The position numbers were made by a program, and so were the translations under genes. Below the pieces are notes generated by a model. That model saw nothing but the letters and a program-made list of their open reading frames with translations, was not told the origin of the DNA and did not search any database. Positions 37,996 through 50,922 of a stretch of DNA of 64,000 nt are shown piece by piece. The stretch spans positions 51,326,124 through 51,390,123 of the forward strand of contig OY743169.1 in assembly GCA_963555705.1 (NCBI GenBank). The letters are read 5' to 3'. Position 1 is the stretch's first letter. The number at the start of each line of letters is the position of its first letter. Origin of the DNA: Ligustrum vulgare. Its lineage: Eukaryota; Streptophyta; Magnoliopsida; Lamiales; Oleaceae.

Positions 37996-40900
37996 TGTAG
38001 CGCCCCGAGTTCCGTATACCCGATTCACTACGTCATTTTCTGTCTAAATTTTTCGAATAATATTTTTGCGGAAGAAATAATTGAAATTCATTTTTGGCAA
38101 CATTAACTAAACTGTAATGGCCGCTAAAATTGAAAACATTTATGAAACCATTTGAAATAGTAAATCGAACCATTAATATTGTAAAGAAATTGCCAATATC
38201 ATAATTTCTCAAATAAATGAACTTCTATAAATTATTCGATTGTTTGGAAAATACGGAAATCATTAACGTCAAACTTTCAACCGTTCAACGATTATTGCCA
38301 CCATCATTCATCGCTCGCCACCGTCTCCGAAATCTGCAAAACTGTTAAAAAGTAGGGTGAGTATTTCATGGGGGAAATACTCAGTAGACTCATCGCAAAT
38401 TAATTTAATTTATAAGATGATTAAACACATAAATCCCGGCTCTTTATAAAACGGGCATTGATAGAGCTTCTTTATAAAACTGCTCTTGATAAAACTCATA
38501 TTGTGCATTACAGCACGGGACATATTTTGCAAATCATATGCTCTTTGAAAACATCTCTTTGAAAACAGCTCTTTGAAAACCATATACTTATAAAAATATT
38601 TTAATTATGCCAAGCATAATTTCTTTTGAAAGTATAACATAAGATAGGATTGAAATCCTCATAAACATAAATAGACACAAGAACTTTACCGAACTTAGGT
38701 GGCAAGAATTCTTATGCAGTAAAATCATAATAACAGTAAGTTTTCATCATAACATAGGATAAAATCGAAATCCTCATAAACATAAGAATTTTACCGAACT
38801 TAGGTGGTAAGAATTCTTATGTAGTAAGTATACCAAGCATAATTTTCTGAAATTCATAGGGATCAATTGCATCATAACATAAGATAGGATCGAAATCCTC
38901 ATAAACATATGCGACAGGAATTTTACCGAACTTAGGTGGCAAATCCTCATAAACATATGGAAACATAGGAATTTTACCGAACTTCGTGGCAAATCCTCAT
39001 AAACATAGGAGACACAAGAATGTTACCGAACTTAGGTGGCAAGAATTCTTATGTGTAGCGCTACTAAAACTCCGGTCCCCTTAACATATCATAACTTATC
39101 ATATGGGACCCAAAACAATCTTGGTAGATTGATTTCATAGCAATGATCCAAAAAAACATTTTCGTGAAGCATAGGGTATACTTACTTTTCGTAAAAACAT
39201 AAAGTATATTTTCTTTTCATAAAAACATACTTACTTTTCATAACAACATAAGGTATATTTACCTTTCATAAAAACATACTTGTTTTTCTTAAAAATTGAC
39301 TTTCACAAGTCACATGACATTCATATGAAATCATAATTTAAATCAATTAATAAGTGCGAGTCTACCTCAAATCCGACGAGTGCAAAGTTGAGCGGGAATG
39401 ACTTCAATTTCTTTAAATTCTCCGTACGCTTCGTCTTAGCCAATAAGTCATTTTAGTCTATCGAATATATAGTTCAAAATGATAAATTATAATTTGAAGA
39501 CTAAAATTGATATTTTGAAAGTTGAGGGACTAAAATGAATACTTTTGAAACTTGGGATTAAAATCAAATAAAGTAAATCAGTAGGGACTGAAATAATAGA
39601 TTTTGAAAATAAAAGGCTGATTAAAATCATTTAAAACTTTGGGACTGAAATGGATAACTTTAAAAGCTGAAAGGACTGAAATAAAACCTTTTTAAAACTT
39701 GAGGGGCTGATTTGAAATAACTTTAAAACTTTAAAAGGGCTGAAATAAACTATTCAAAGCTGTAGGGACTGATTTAAATCATTTAGAAAACGTAGGGACC
39801 AAAGTGCAAATTTCTGAAATTAAAAAAATATAATATTAAAACTTTACTCTTCTCTCTCTCTCAAAATCCATACTCTCTCTCTCTCTACCCGTTTCTCTCA
39901 ACCGGCCGACGAACTGGGCAGTGGTTCTACTGAAGAAACGTCGGCGAGACACCGGCGTAAGGTGCGGCAAAGAAGGGGTTCCGGTTTTGAAAGAGTTTGG
40001 TGTGAGATGGGGATAAAAACCGAGGCTAAACTAGGCTTGAATTGCGATTAATCTCCGGTATTAAATCTGGCAGCGAAGGGCTTAAGGTTGAGGTAAGTAT
40101 TTGGGTATTCTATTTCTTTGGTTTTGGGTTTTGTTTTGGGTTTTGATTTGGGGATTGTGGAGTTGAAATTTTGGGTCGGAGGTTACGGTGGTGCGCGGAC
40201 TTGGGCAGTATTGCAGCGGTGGTGGTCGTATCACAGTGATGTTGGGTGCTGGTTTGTTGGAGGTGGATATGGTGACTGGTTGGTTCGGTTGTGGTGAATT
40301 GTGCAGGTTGATGGAGCTGCAGGGGTGGTGACAGTGAAAGGGCTGGTGATGCTACCGGTGGTAGAGATAATACTGAAATGGTGTTGAAGGTGGCATTGGT
40401 TGTATTTGGTTATTGTATATGCAGGCTGTGGATCTTGGTTATGGCTTGCCAATTTGGTGATGATGATAAATGGTGATTTGCAGTGGTGAGGTTATTGATA
40501 ATGAGAATGATTTCTGAAAACTTGATGGAATTGAGAATTGTGTGATGTTGAGATGGTTATGTGAGGTTAACTGCGTGAGGGAGATGAATCAGTGTGGGTG
40601 GTGATTCTGGTTCAGCTTGGTAGTGGCAGTGTGGGTTCGTGGTGATCTGGACTGTGATTGTGTGGATGTGGAGGTGTCTGATTGTGAGTTGCAGGTGATG
40701 AAGGTGGAAATGGATAGTGGTGGTTTTGACATTGATGAAACAGTGGTAGTGAATAGGCGGTAGTGATGGTGATGCTAGGAAAAATTGAAATCGGTGGCTG
40801 TGCTTGAACTTGGAATTGAATTGTGTATTGCAGGTGGTGCAGTGAAGGGCAGTGTTGGTTAAGCAGGGACGGTTAGGGTGTGATGACTTTGCAGTGGTTT

Positions 40901-41453
40901 GGTAGTTTGTTGTGTGTATTGTGAGGAGATGGAGAACGTATAAATTTAGGAAAAATGATGAATAGTTAGGTATGAAAAGGGTGGAATATGGGTAATTCAT
41001 CATTATGTTTAGTATACACATGGGGTAGGATTGAATTGTGATAGCTTTGATTAATTGATAGTGGTGTTCTTTGTTAGGTGTAATGATATGATGAAGATGC
41101 TTTGATTATGGTATATTGAGGTGGAAAGAGTAATAAAGAAGGAAGAAAAATATGTGGGTTCATGATATAATTTTGATAAATATTGGACTAACTTCGATAA
41201 AGAAAAGTATTTAAAACTGATATATTTTGGACTGAAAAATGATTTTGAAAATAATACTTTAAATAAATAATTAAAATAATATAATTTTAGAAATTCGGAT
41301 TTTAATTTAAAATCGAACAAATTCGATATTTCTTGACTTGGCTAGACGAATCCGTCGCGGCGTTAACTTCAAAATAATAAATGAAATAGTAGCGACACAA
41401 TTTTCTAAATATTAAAATAATTATTTATTGCATAAAAATTCTGGATCGCTATA
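37996..41453. mobile_element. Solo LTR 2 (TGTAGCG family) nested in Copia D gag
   Basis: 3458 bp from TGTAGCGCCCCG to CGCTATA (last CA changed to TA), flanked by ATAAC duplications (37991-37995 and 41454-41458). It has no gag-pol. It shares order and motifs with solo LTR 1, including the GGGACTGAAAT array (39480-39800), CT runs (39850-39900), a GGTGG-rich segment (40180-40880) and TTGGCTAGACGA near its end. At 38640-39060 a further block, TCCTCATAAACATA...TTACCGAACTTAGGTGGCAAG, is repeated about five times. Confidence 0.82.
38640..39060. repeat. Imperfect tandem repeat in solo LTR 2
   Basis: Five to six units contain CATAACATA-GGAT, GAAATCCTCATAAACATA and TTTTACCGAACTTAGG in the same order, 50 to 130 bp apart through deletions. 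Not present at this copy number in solo LTR 1. Confidence 0.75.
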
Positions 41454-41970
41454 ATAACCTTTTTAGTTTTGTGTAATACTGCGAAATAGTCATGGTACCC
41501 TATGAGATGGAGCCAATTTCTCTCTGGATCTGATATAGCATAGGACCATTACAACCACCAAATCGCTCCTCAATTTCTAACCATAATTCTCTAGTTGTAC
41601 TGGTATATAAGAAGGCTTCAACAATTTCTTTAGATATAGAGTTCAGCAGCCACGAAGTTACCATGTAATTCACCCTTGACCATTTTTCATAATTTACTAC
41701 ACCTTTATTAGGAATCTCAACACTACCATCAATCAGACCTAATTTCATCTTAGCTCCTAACGTAATTTTTACAGATCTACTCCATGCTAAAAAAAATTTT
41801 ACTAGTTAAAGGAGCTGTCACTAACACCATACCAGGAGAATCGGAGCTGTGGAGGAAGAGCGGATCAGATGCAATTGCTTCATTTTGTGTGCCGGTTCCC
41901 TGATTTGCTTGATTACCTTCCAAATTAGTAGTAATTGATCACCATCGAACTCGTTAGTTACTGTAGCCAT
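41454..41970 (-). pseudogene. Copia D gag N-terminus
   Basis: Minus strand from ATG 41970 (MATVTNEFDGDQ). After a frame change it reads VTAPLTSKIFFSM, then 41748-41500 gives KLGLIDGSVEIPNKG, NYEKWSRVNYMVTSWLLNSI and LWLEIEERFGG, the typical Copia gag (UBN2-like) capsid segment. It is cut by the solo LTR. Confidence 0.8.
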
Positions 41971-42044
41971 TATGTAACAAATCCTCCTTCTTCTTCAATA
42001 AATTCCTTGTGCGCAGGCTTTAGAGATTGCCTGCTCTGATACCA

Positions 42045-42238
42045 TGTTAACGTAGAAAAAATACTCGAAGCAATTACCCAGAAAAATTAGAGAGAGTTAC
42101 CATTAATGCTGAATGTATCAGTTATTTATACAAAGCAAAAAACGAAAAAACAAATAGATTACTTATTTCAGCAGTAGGTCCCTAAACTATGAAACCATAA
42201 TGGAAAAAGTCCCCAAAATAATAACAGAAACTTGTACA
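42045..42238 (-). repeat. 5' LTR of Copia D
   Basis: 194 bp, partner of 33810-34002, next to the Met primer-binding site and followed by the AGTGC duplication at 42239-42243. Confidence 0.92.
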
Positions 42239-42844
42239 AGTGCCCAGCTTTTGAACACTGGAAATCTTGTTCTGCTAGATAATTCAAATAGGCGTACGTT
42301 GTGGGAGAGTTTTGGGCATCCGTCCGATACTTTTTTGCCTGCTTTGAACTTAATTGACAACATAAATACAGGTAATAAGGTGGCCCTGTCCTCGTGGAAA
42401 ACCCCGACGAATCCAGCAGTTGGGAATTTCTCAGTGGGTCTCCAGGCTCTGAATATTTCACAAATCTACACTTGGAATGGGAATCATCCATACTGGAGAA
42501 GTGGTCCATGGAATGGGCAGATTCTAATTGGTGTACAAGATATGTATTCTGTATACAATGATGAGTTCACGGTAAAAAATAATCCTCCTGAAACTTACTC
42601 TTTCACTGTGCTAGAGGGGAAATTCTTGATGAGATATACTTTAAATTCAAATCGGAGTTTGATTGAAACGTTGTGGAATGATCAAAAAAAAAAGAATTGG
42701 GATATTACGTGGTCCGCTCCTAAACAAGAATGTGATCTTTATGGGACTTGCGGCCCATATGGGAGTTGTAATGCTCCGAATTCACCTATTTGTTCTTGTC
42801 TGAGAGGGTTTGAGCCAAAGAATTCCGAGGAATGGGGAAGAGGA

Positions 42845-43335
42845 TGTAAGGTTTCGATACATACATGCACAGCGGAAATTAAACAAACTCGAAATCATAG
42901 CCCGGATCAACCTTGTACTTAGATAAAATTTGTGATTAGAATGATACATTTGATGAACGTCGTGAATTTGAAATCTGAAATAGGAGGTACAAACTTGTCA
43001 CCACCAGCTGTCCAATTGTCCAGCCTCTAACAGAAATCCACACAGCGAGTTGATTTTGGAACTCCATCAATCTCCAACCAATGGAATGGATTTGAGAGAA
43101 TTGATTTTTCTCTTTGTGCTAGCAAGAGAAAAATCATGCGTTAGAATATTACTGAAAAGCGATTCTCACTCATTCTCTTATTATTCTCTACAATAGTGCA
43201 CATATTAATATGTGCACATAAAACCCTAACCCTAGTGACAATAGGGCCATTAATGGGACTTGATTAATTAATCATTTTAATTAATCTAATTGTAAAGTCC
43301 GGCCCAACAATTGAGCTTGTACATTAATTCTAACA
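42845..43335 (-). repeat. 3' LTR of Copia B
   Basis: 491 bp, TGTAAGG...TTCTAACA on the plus strand. It resembles the solo LTR at 13200 and, at its ends only, the LTR at 60718. Confidence 0.9.
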
Positions 43336-45070
43336 ATCTCCTACTTGGACAAGATCCAATTCCAGATATTCAATTCTCCCCTTTTGTGTGGGACCTATTA
43401 GGTTCTCATTCACGATGGAAAACGCCGTGTTATTATTATTCCAATTTGATTGGAATAAGATGAATTTAAATCTCTATTTCTAATTCATCCTCGACTCACC
43501 AAGATCGATTAATTCACGTCGTCGTCCTAGATTGACATCTAGCAATGTGTCAAGGTAATCCATGTGAAAGGAAAAGTCATGTGTCATGACAAGACCAGTT
43601 TATGTGCGGTTACCGTGGAAATATAATCCCTTCATCAATATAACCCAATTGGTTAAGAGATATGGATTGCGTCAATCTCATTTCAACCAATTATGTTATT
43701 CACTTCTTATCTTAGTTGATCTTGTTATGATTGAAAACACCTTTTCAACTCATAACTTCACCCCGGCCGAGGAATTTACATCAACTTAAGTGAGTGAAAT
43801 ACAAGTTATAATCTCCTACTACCCAGGAGTGACGAATCCACATATTGGACATACACAACCTTCATATGACTCTCACCATACCCGTACGGTGTCATCTTGA
43901 TGACTCCCTCTCAAAATCCAACATCAACGCTCGCCAAAGTATAGTAATCCTCATATAAGATTCTATGATGTCCTCAAGTCAAAGGACCAAATCCACACCG
44001 CGCATTAGAGATTCACCACTGACGCTTGGATAGTTATCCATGTGGAATCTCTAGGGGGGTCATCCAATGCTTTGTTCATCTAACAATGCATCCACGTGTT
44101 CATTCGAATGTCCCTCTACATTCTAGCTTGTGAGAGAAGCTACTTTCTTCTTAAGAAAGAAATGTAACACGTGCTACTCTAACTGCAACAACAATATCCG
44201 TATCTTGCTGTTACTTCGACTAGGGACAATTTTAGAATAAGATATTAATGACTTGTATCTCACAGTCACAATACCTTGTGACTTACAAGTTACTTAAACT
44301 TATTCTATGGACTTTATTATCTAAATAATGAGTTAAACTCAATTTAATAACAGATCTGCCTTTACTGTAACAATGATAATATGTGTTATGCTGTCTCAAC
44401 GATTGGATTTAAAGCATAAAACTAACATACTCCCACTTGATCCAATAACTCATGTATCATATACATAACAAGTTTATGTGATAATCATATTCCTGTTGGG
44501 ATAATGGTTTTACATGTGGATCGTCAATATGTGACTCTTCACATATTCAAATTTCTCAAGGTTAGTGGGCATGAATTCTATTTTTCTACAATCTTCGAAT
44601 AAGATAGTAACCCCTAAATACATACTCAGATTATCGATGAGACACAGTTCCCTTGCTTGCGCAATGACTCCATTTTCTTCATAGTACTCATTACTGGAGC
44701 TACAATGCTAGGAACATTTATAGTTCACTAATGAACTTAACGATCGATATTGCTTCACAAGCACTTATGTATTTGGTCTCGGTTGTATAGTTAGCGGTCT
44801 CTCTTGTTTGAATCATTTCAAGCTGACCACACCACTACTATGAGTTAATTAACAATTAGACTGAATATTTCCTTCATCCCTTCCCAGACTAAAGGATGGT
44901 ATCTCTATTCTTGAAGATTGTAAGTTTACATTTTTCCTCATGTCTATTGTATTCTTAGTACTTCTCAAGTTCTCAATAATACAAAAGGTGTTGTACATAG
45001 TGTGGTGTTTAAGAAGATCTTATTGTCAAACAATAAAGTACCTTCTCCACGTCATTCTTTCTCAATATAT
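43336..45070 (-). pseudogene. Copia B RNase H end and 3' region, decayed
   Basis: At 44741-44815 the minus strand reads TANYTTETKYISACEAI, matching the RNase H phrase (S/T)ADSTTEAEYIAASEA of Copia polyproteins. Other frames are full of stops. The rest to 43336 is 3' untranslated or eroded sequence ending in a short purine tract by the LTR. Confidence 0.6.
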
Positions 45071-45075
45071 GTTCT

Positions 45076-46570
45076 TGTTCACCTGATATCTCGCGATGCG
45101 AGATATCCCCGCAAGTGTACGGGTCGTGAGAAGTAATAAAGTGGACCTAAGAGTCCGGATTATCGTCCCACGAGGACTGCAATTAATTATCGAAATATGT
45201 TAGTTCCTAACTTTATTTGAACGGACGAAATAATTTGATGTTTTAAATTAAGACTAAAGAATTAAACTAAAGAAATAAAATTGCGAAATTGCTTTTGTTT
45301 TTAAATACGATTGTAAAGTAGTTGGGAATCCCGATTTAACCAAGCCAATTATATTAACTCCAATTCAAGTTTTATTTCCTAATTATGCATTCGGTCGAAT
45401 TCACTGATTTAAATTGAAATTCCTCTCTCGAGTTTAAATCAATTCTACCTAAATAAGTCAACCATGTATCTCTACAGAGGGTCCGGATATTCCTTATCTA
45501 GATGCATAACACTCAAGAATTCACACACGACCGCAATAATTACAAGAGTATATCTCTATCTCTCGTTCAATTACCGGATTTATTACCACGTTCTAAATTA
45601 TTAACTCACCTCTCGGATTATGGAAATAACTCAATAAATCATGAATTGGTGATCAAACAATTCAAGCATTAAGAACAATAATAAATCAATACATGCAACA
45701 AAACATTAAAACAACTGAATTTGGAATTAAAATAATATGACTAGGCTACATCGTTCATCCCAACATAGAATTTAGTTACACATCATCAATAAATAACAAA
45801 AACAATAAAAATAAACGTTCATTGAAAAACAATATAAAGAATGGAAAGATTGCACCAATTATCAATTCTTCAACTATTTTCAATTCACGCCCCTCTGCGA
45901 TGTTGGAATCTCCAAGGATTTGATGTTGAATTCTCAGTTGTGGCTCGTTCTTTGGAGAGGCAGAGGTCTGATTTTCGTGCCTCTTATGTTGTATATATAG
46001 GTTTTGGAGAAAACCTAGGTCAAAAAGCCCAAAGCCTGTTAAAAATCGCGAGAAAAATCTGATCTGCGGCCCAGTCGGACAAGCGCGCGATCGCGTGGAA
46101 GACCTTATAACTCTCGGGGTTATAATTTACCACCATATCCCGATCGCTTGGTGTGTAACCAGTGATCGCGACTTCATCTCTCTTCCGGCTGTGCAAGTTA
46201 GTCCCTGACTTTTAATTGCACCTTCAGTCCTCAACTTTCAATTGTTGCAATTTAGTCCCCAAACTTTATCTTCTTCTCGGTTTGACCATTCAAGCTCTTA
46301 ATTCATTCAATTAGGTCCTCCAACCTCTGATTTAGTCACTTTGGCACCAAGCATGTTTCCCGGTTGTTGTCACAAACTCCTCACTTGTCCAATTTAGCTC
46401 CAATTAACATCCAATCGTGTCATTTTTCCATTAATTGCTTCATTCTTCTTCAATTGGGACATTTTCTGAAACGTAAACAAATAAACACAAATTAAATAGA
46501 AAATATTCCAAAACGACAATAATTACACCTAATTTAGACATACAAATAAGTGTATAAAACACACTTATCA
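45076..46570 (-). repeat. 3' LTR of the Athila-like element
   Basis: 1495 bp. Versus its partner it has an extra perfect palindrome (GATATCTCGC-GAT-GCGAGATATC, 45085-45107) close to its edge. It lacks about 25 bp between two GCGATCGCG copies near 46085. It also carries a row of TTTAGTCCC-type blocks (46195-46330). Confidence 0.9.
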
Positions 46571-49500
46571 AATACCCCCAAACTAGAACTATTGTTCGTC
46601 CTCGAACAATGTAAACAAAACTATCAAATATCAAAGAAATAAGAGAACAAATATTTTTGTTGTGTCAACATATGTTTACCATATGCCTCTACAGTCCAAA
46701 TCAATTCAAGCTTCAGCAAGCGTCATGAACAACAATGCAAAATATTTTCTAGTTATATCCTGCCATAGTTTCAAGTGTGTGTGTGAATAGCCAATGTCAA
46801 AGGCATACTTATGCAAAAGATATACTCAACATTGTGTGGCTCATTATGCATAAACCAGCCCGAATCCCATGTGGTCAATCTATGATTTCTAATAAAATTC
46901 CTTTCAACGCTCATGGATGATCACCACTTTCTGCTTTTTCTCTCGCATCCCAAGTTTTTGTCTATGTGGGTTCTAAAAATATTCTTAGCTTTTTCCACAC
47001 AAGGAAGTCAAAATCAGAAATATGTATGCACATCTAATCAAAAGAAAGCAGTCCCCAATTCTACAACCTCAACCACCACAGTTTAGTCAACAAAGCTTAT
47101 ACCATGCAATATTTTTTTTTATGGACGACTTTTTCTTTTAATTGTCCCTATCTTTTACCATCTTTGTGCAGAACTTTTCATACGGGCTTTCTATATGACC
47201 CCTGTAGCGGGCTTTCAGATCGGTAACTCCCAAACCAGACGGCTTTAGGGTACCAGGTTCAGAGAACCCCTCAGACGTACTTCCCCGAGTCATAAAGGCT
47301 TAAACAGAAAAGTTAAAGATGTTATAATGTCTTATGTGTAAGTCCACTCTTCGTACTTGCTTTCTAATTGACCCATGTAGCGAGCTTTAGGTCGATGACT
47401 CCCAAGCCAGTTTGCTTTAGGGCACCAGGTTTGAAAGACCCCTCGGACATACTTACTCGAGTCAAAAAGGCATTTGAAGAGCGGAATAAGACCTTCAGCA
47501 TTTTTCTGTTTTTATGCTGGAAATGGTTTATACCAGTTGACCAAACTGCAATGACTAAAGTGAAAAACCAAGAACCACAGACCTCCAACCCGTCAATACA
47601 CACAAATTCCAACAATTTTACCCCCAAACTTGCCTTTTAGCATGATTGGTTCTAATTTAAGGGTGGGATGTCTAACGATATAAGTTCAGGGCTTTTTGAG
47701 TCATTCCTAAGTTCAAATTGCATAAAACTTTGCCCCACATGCATTAAACAACATCCCTCACACAAGCAATTATCCAACACTGGCTATGTGCGCAATAAGT
47801 ATGAATCTAGCAAAACATAACCAGTTCAAAATAAGTTCATGCTTTCATGTTGTCCAATTTTCAAACCTAAACACAAATTGATTCATACTATATCCTAGGC
47901 AAAAAACATGTCAACAAAGTTTTCAAATTTTTTTTATTTTTATTTTTTTTTTTATCCCTAAAGAATCGAATGAATATAAAATGAATGATGAATGCAATGA
48001 ATTTTCACCCCCAAACTTGAAATGAACATTGTCCTCAATGTTTGTCAAAAAGATTCAACAAAATAAAACAAGACAAAGAAAAGAGAACGAGAACGAGAAC
48101 TTCCCAAGTTTAGAGGATGTATTTCTTTGAAGCTTCTTGTTGCACTATCTTGGATGAATCGACCATTTTCTTGCTTTTCCCGATTTGGTTTGAGGTGTCC
48201 TGATTGATGTTTACCTTGTAAATAAGAGATAAGTAACATTAGAAGTTATAAACACCAATAAGAAATAATGGAAGTTCAGGACCACACCCCCAATCTTAAG
48301 TTAAAGCACAATTTTTGAATTTTCAAAATTGGTTGACCCCACACATTCAAGCCTTTACATCGCCTAGAAAAACATAAATTTTCCTGAGCCATCTTTTGAT
48401 ACGTTAAAGTTCACAGCATGATCGACAATATATTAAAAATTCAGCTCAATTGAAGATCAATAGGGTCATGAAACAGTGTAGAGAAGTAGGTGACGTGAGT
48501 GAATTTTCAGGTGCAGTGTCCTTGCAATGGGGCTGTCATGATGCCAACGTGGTTTTAATGGTTTTAATGTCAAGATGTGAACTAACTCATGCACTACACA
48601 CACATAAACATTGATACACATTTCATGAAGATAAATGCTCGGATGAATTTATAAAATTAGCACAAAACTCTCTTTGTGGCATTTCATCAAATACATGGTG
48701 TGCATTGCAAAAATCAACGGATATGCATAGGTTTGGAGGCATGAATGAACCAAAAAATTTGTAAACTGAATCACAAATCACAAACTCCAACAACTAACTT
48801 AAGCCCCTTCTTCACAATTCACAATTCCAATTATTCAAAATCTAAAAGAAAATTTCATAAATTTGAGTAAAGTATGTTTCAAGTGAAGAATTACATACCT
48901 TTGATTGATTTGGATGCGGGAAATAGCAATGATATTGATGCAACTAAGTGTTGATGACATGCACACAAAATGTAAGGTCAAAAATGAGGTGATTAGGGGA
49001 GAGAAAACAAGTTTACAATGTGTGAAATTGAAAACAAGAGGAACAACACTTAAACTGCCGAATTTGGTCCCAGTGTAGCCACGCGATCGCCTGGCTGGAG
49101 TGCCAGCGATCGCGTGGTTCAAGGTTTAAAAATCTGTTGATTTTTTAATGCAAATTCGCGATCGCTAAAGCCTATAGGCCCGCGATCGCTTAGTTCCCGG
49201 CTGTAATGAAAATTTGTCCTATTTTTGATTTCCAAAATCATTTTTATCCCCCTAATCACTTCATGATCGATGCAATGATTTTTTAACCCTTATCGTCATG
49301 ATTCAAACTAGTGTGTGTGTGAGTTTGGAATGACGATAAAAACCTAGCCTAATACAAACATGCAAAATTAAAAACATACCTAAATATGCAATAATAGACC
49401 ATTATGCACAAGTGTTCTAAACATGAAACATGCAGAACACTCAAACATATTTCCTACCATGCATATATCTACAATTTTAATACTAAAATAAATAATAAAA

Positions 49501-49588
49501 GCGTAATAAGTAAAAGGGAAGAAAGGTTGGGTTGTCTCCCAACAAGCGCTCCGTTTTAAGTCTAAATCCCGACTTTTTACCTTGCTAT
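46571..49588. other. Non-coding interior of the Athila-like element
   Basis: No gene is seen. Purine-tract-like motifs (plus strand ACCCCCAAACT or similar) occur at 46573, about 47617, 48005 and 48285. Two are followed by short inverted repeats (TTGTTCGTCCTCGAACAA; CATTGTCCTCAATG). GCGATCGC palindromes cluster at 49083-49190. Confidence 0.6.
47188..47475. repeat. Tandem duplication, unit about 172 bp
   Basis: 47188-47310 and 47360-47475 share GCTTTCTA-TTGACCC-TGTAGCG, CCAGACGGCTTTAGGG/CCAGTTTGCTTTAGGG, AGACCCCTC and GAGTCA-AAAGGC at roughly 80% identity. They lie in the non-coding interior of the Athila-like element. Confidence 0.75.
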
Positions 49589-50725
49589 TCAAGGAACTTT
49601 AAATAGAGCTTTTGATGACCTTCTTTGTTTGTGAAGGTCAAATTTGTTCCAAAGTGCATTTAAGCTCAAAAAATGTACCTTGCCCATGTCATAAGTGTTA
49701 ACATCTCCACTCCATTCAACTTTCAAAACGCAGACTTCAATTATTTCTTCATCACCAATGATGAAATCAATTCTTGCCCAATCATTGAATTTGGAGGACT
49801 GCATTGCAACTTCGGCACCCTTAAGTGTCTGCTTTTCTGTGATCAACTCCTCTTTCTTCAATTGTTCTTCCTCTTTGATGGAAGTCTCCTCGAGCTCGGT
49901 GTCCTGATTCTGCATTGTTGACAATTGGACAAAGATATGTTCATGGCAGCTATTTTCTTCTGGTTGATCCACTCTTTCAAGTTCTTCTTCTTTTTCTTCA
50001 ACTGTTTCAACCAATTTTTATGGCTCCTCTGATCTTTGCACCTGACTTTCTGGTAATGGCAATGGCTGACTCTCTGTCATGCTTACTGTCCACAGCTCCA
50101 TCAACTTTTTTATTTCAGCTTGTTGTTTTTGCAATTCTTGATTTATCAAATCTTCATTGTCAAAATCTTCAGTTTCAGCTTGAACTGCATATATTGGTGG
50201 ACACTCCTCTGGTGGTCTTTCTGTTCTGCTAACTGCCAACTGGTCCATCTGATCTCTCATTTCATTCAATTCAGCCCGGGTTCGATCTTGGAGTAGTTGT
50301 TGTAGCAAATCTTCGTTCGATATACATTCTTTGACCTGTTGTTTCCCCACTTGCTGATAGTGAGTATCTGTCTGTAGTTCTTGAAAATTTTCTTGTTGAT
50401 CTTCTAGCAACTGTAATAATAAATCTCTGTTGCGATCACTTTGCTGTTGTTGTTGCTGTTGGAAAAATTGCAGGCTATGGATACTCTGATTATTTGACCC
50501 CGAGAAACTTAGCTGTCCGTTCCAGTAAGGATTATAAGCTTGAAAATATGAACTCCTCTGCTGCATGTGACTATTTCCCCAATAATTATCTTGATCAATA
50601 TTTGGATGAGCCTGATGTGCGAAAGGACAATCTTGGATGACATGATTTTCACAGCAGAAGTCACAAATCTGATAAGTTTGAACTGCAACTTGATCATGGA
50701 GCCATTGATAAAGGTTCGCTGCCAT
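49589..50725 (-). pseudogene. Athila-like gag ORF, interrupted by one stop
   Basis: On the minus strand one frame runs from ATG 50725 (MAANLYQWLHDQ) to 49589 with a single TAA near 50015-50018, about 380 codons in all. The first part holds a CX2CX3HX4C knuckle (CDFCCENHVIQDC, about 50625-50665) and then an AYNPYWNGQLSFSG segment, as in Athila gag. A Gln-rich coiled region (FFQQQQQQQ, LLLQLLEDQQENFQEL) follows. The part after the stop is Glu-rich and ends with WARIDFIIGDEEIIEVCVLK and VEWSGDVNTYDMGKVHFL, a segment I do not recognise. The protein would package RNA; the role of the second part is unknown. Confidence 0.65.
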
Positions 50726-50896
50726 CTTGGTGTGTTGCCTCCAACTATCTCAATATTCATTCAATACCTGAGAAGGAGACAATTCACAACTTTTAAAAAT
50801 ATTTCCTAAACAAAAACTAAAAAATAAAAATAAAAATAAAAACTAAAATAAAGTTCAAACTAAAACAAGAACTAATTGGTATCGATATTAATTAAC

Positions 50897-50916
50897 AGTC
50901 CCCGGCAACGGCGCCA
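50897..50916 (-). promoter_or_regulatory. Primer-binding site of the Athila-like element
   Basis: TGGCGCCGTTGCCGGGGACT on the minus strand, six bases inside the 5' LTR. This is the site typical of Athila-class elements. Confidence 0.85.
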
Positions 50917-50922
50917 AAAACT

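Larger units (their letters stand above)
33810..42238 (-). mobile_element. Copia element D in SRLK exon 1, with nested solo LTR
   Basis: AGTGC duplications at 33805-33809 and 42239-42243; LTRs at 33810-34002 and 42045-42238. The Met primer site (TGGTATCAGAGC on the minus strand) abuts the LTR at 42033-42044, and a purine tract (GAGGGGGGA on the minus strand) lies just inside the other LTR. Gene order on the minus strand is gag, protease, integrase, RT, RNase H. A 3.46-kb solo LTR sits in gag. Numerous frameshifts make it inactive. Confidence 0.92.

Noticed and set aside
40557..41021. 154-codon His/Thr-rich minus-strand frame in solo LTR 2
   Set aside because: It arises from the GTGGTGATGG-rich segment of the LTR read backwards. 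It is low complexity and not conserved as a frame in solo LTR 1.
45841..46062. Identical 73-codon frames at 45841 and 51665 (MERLHQLSILQLF...)
   Set aside because: They occupy the same place in the two LTRs of the Athila-like element. Conservation reflects recent LTR identity, and there is no known domain.
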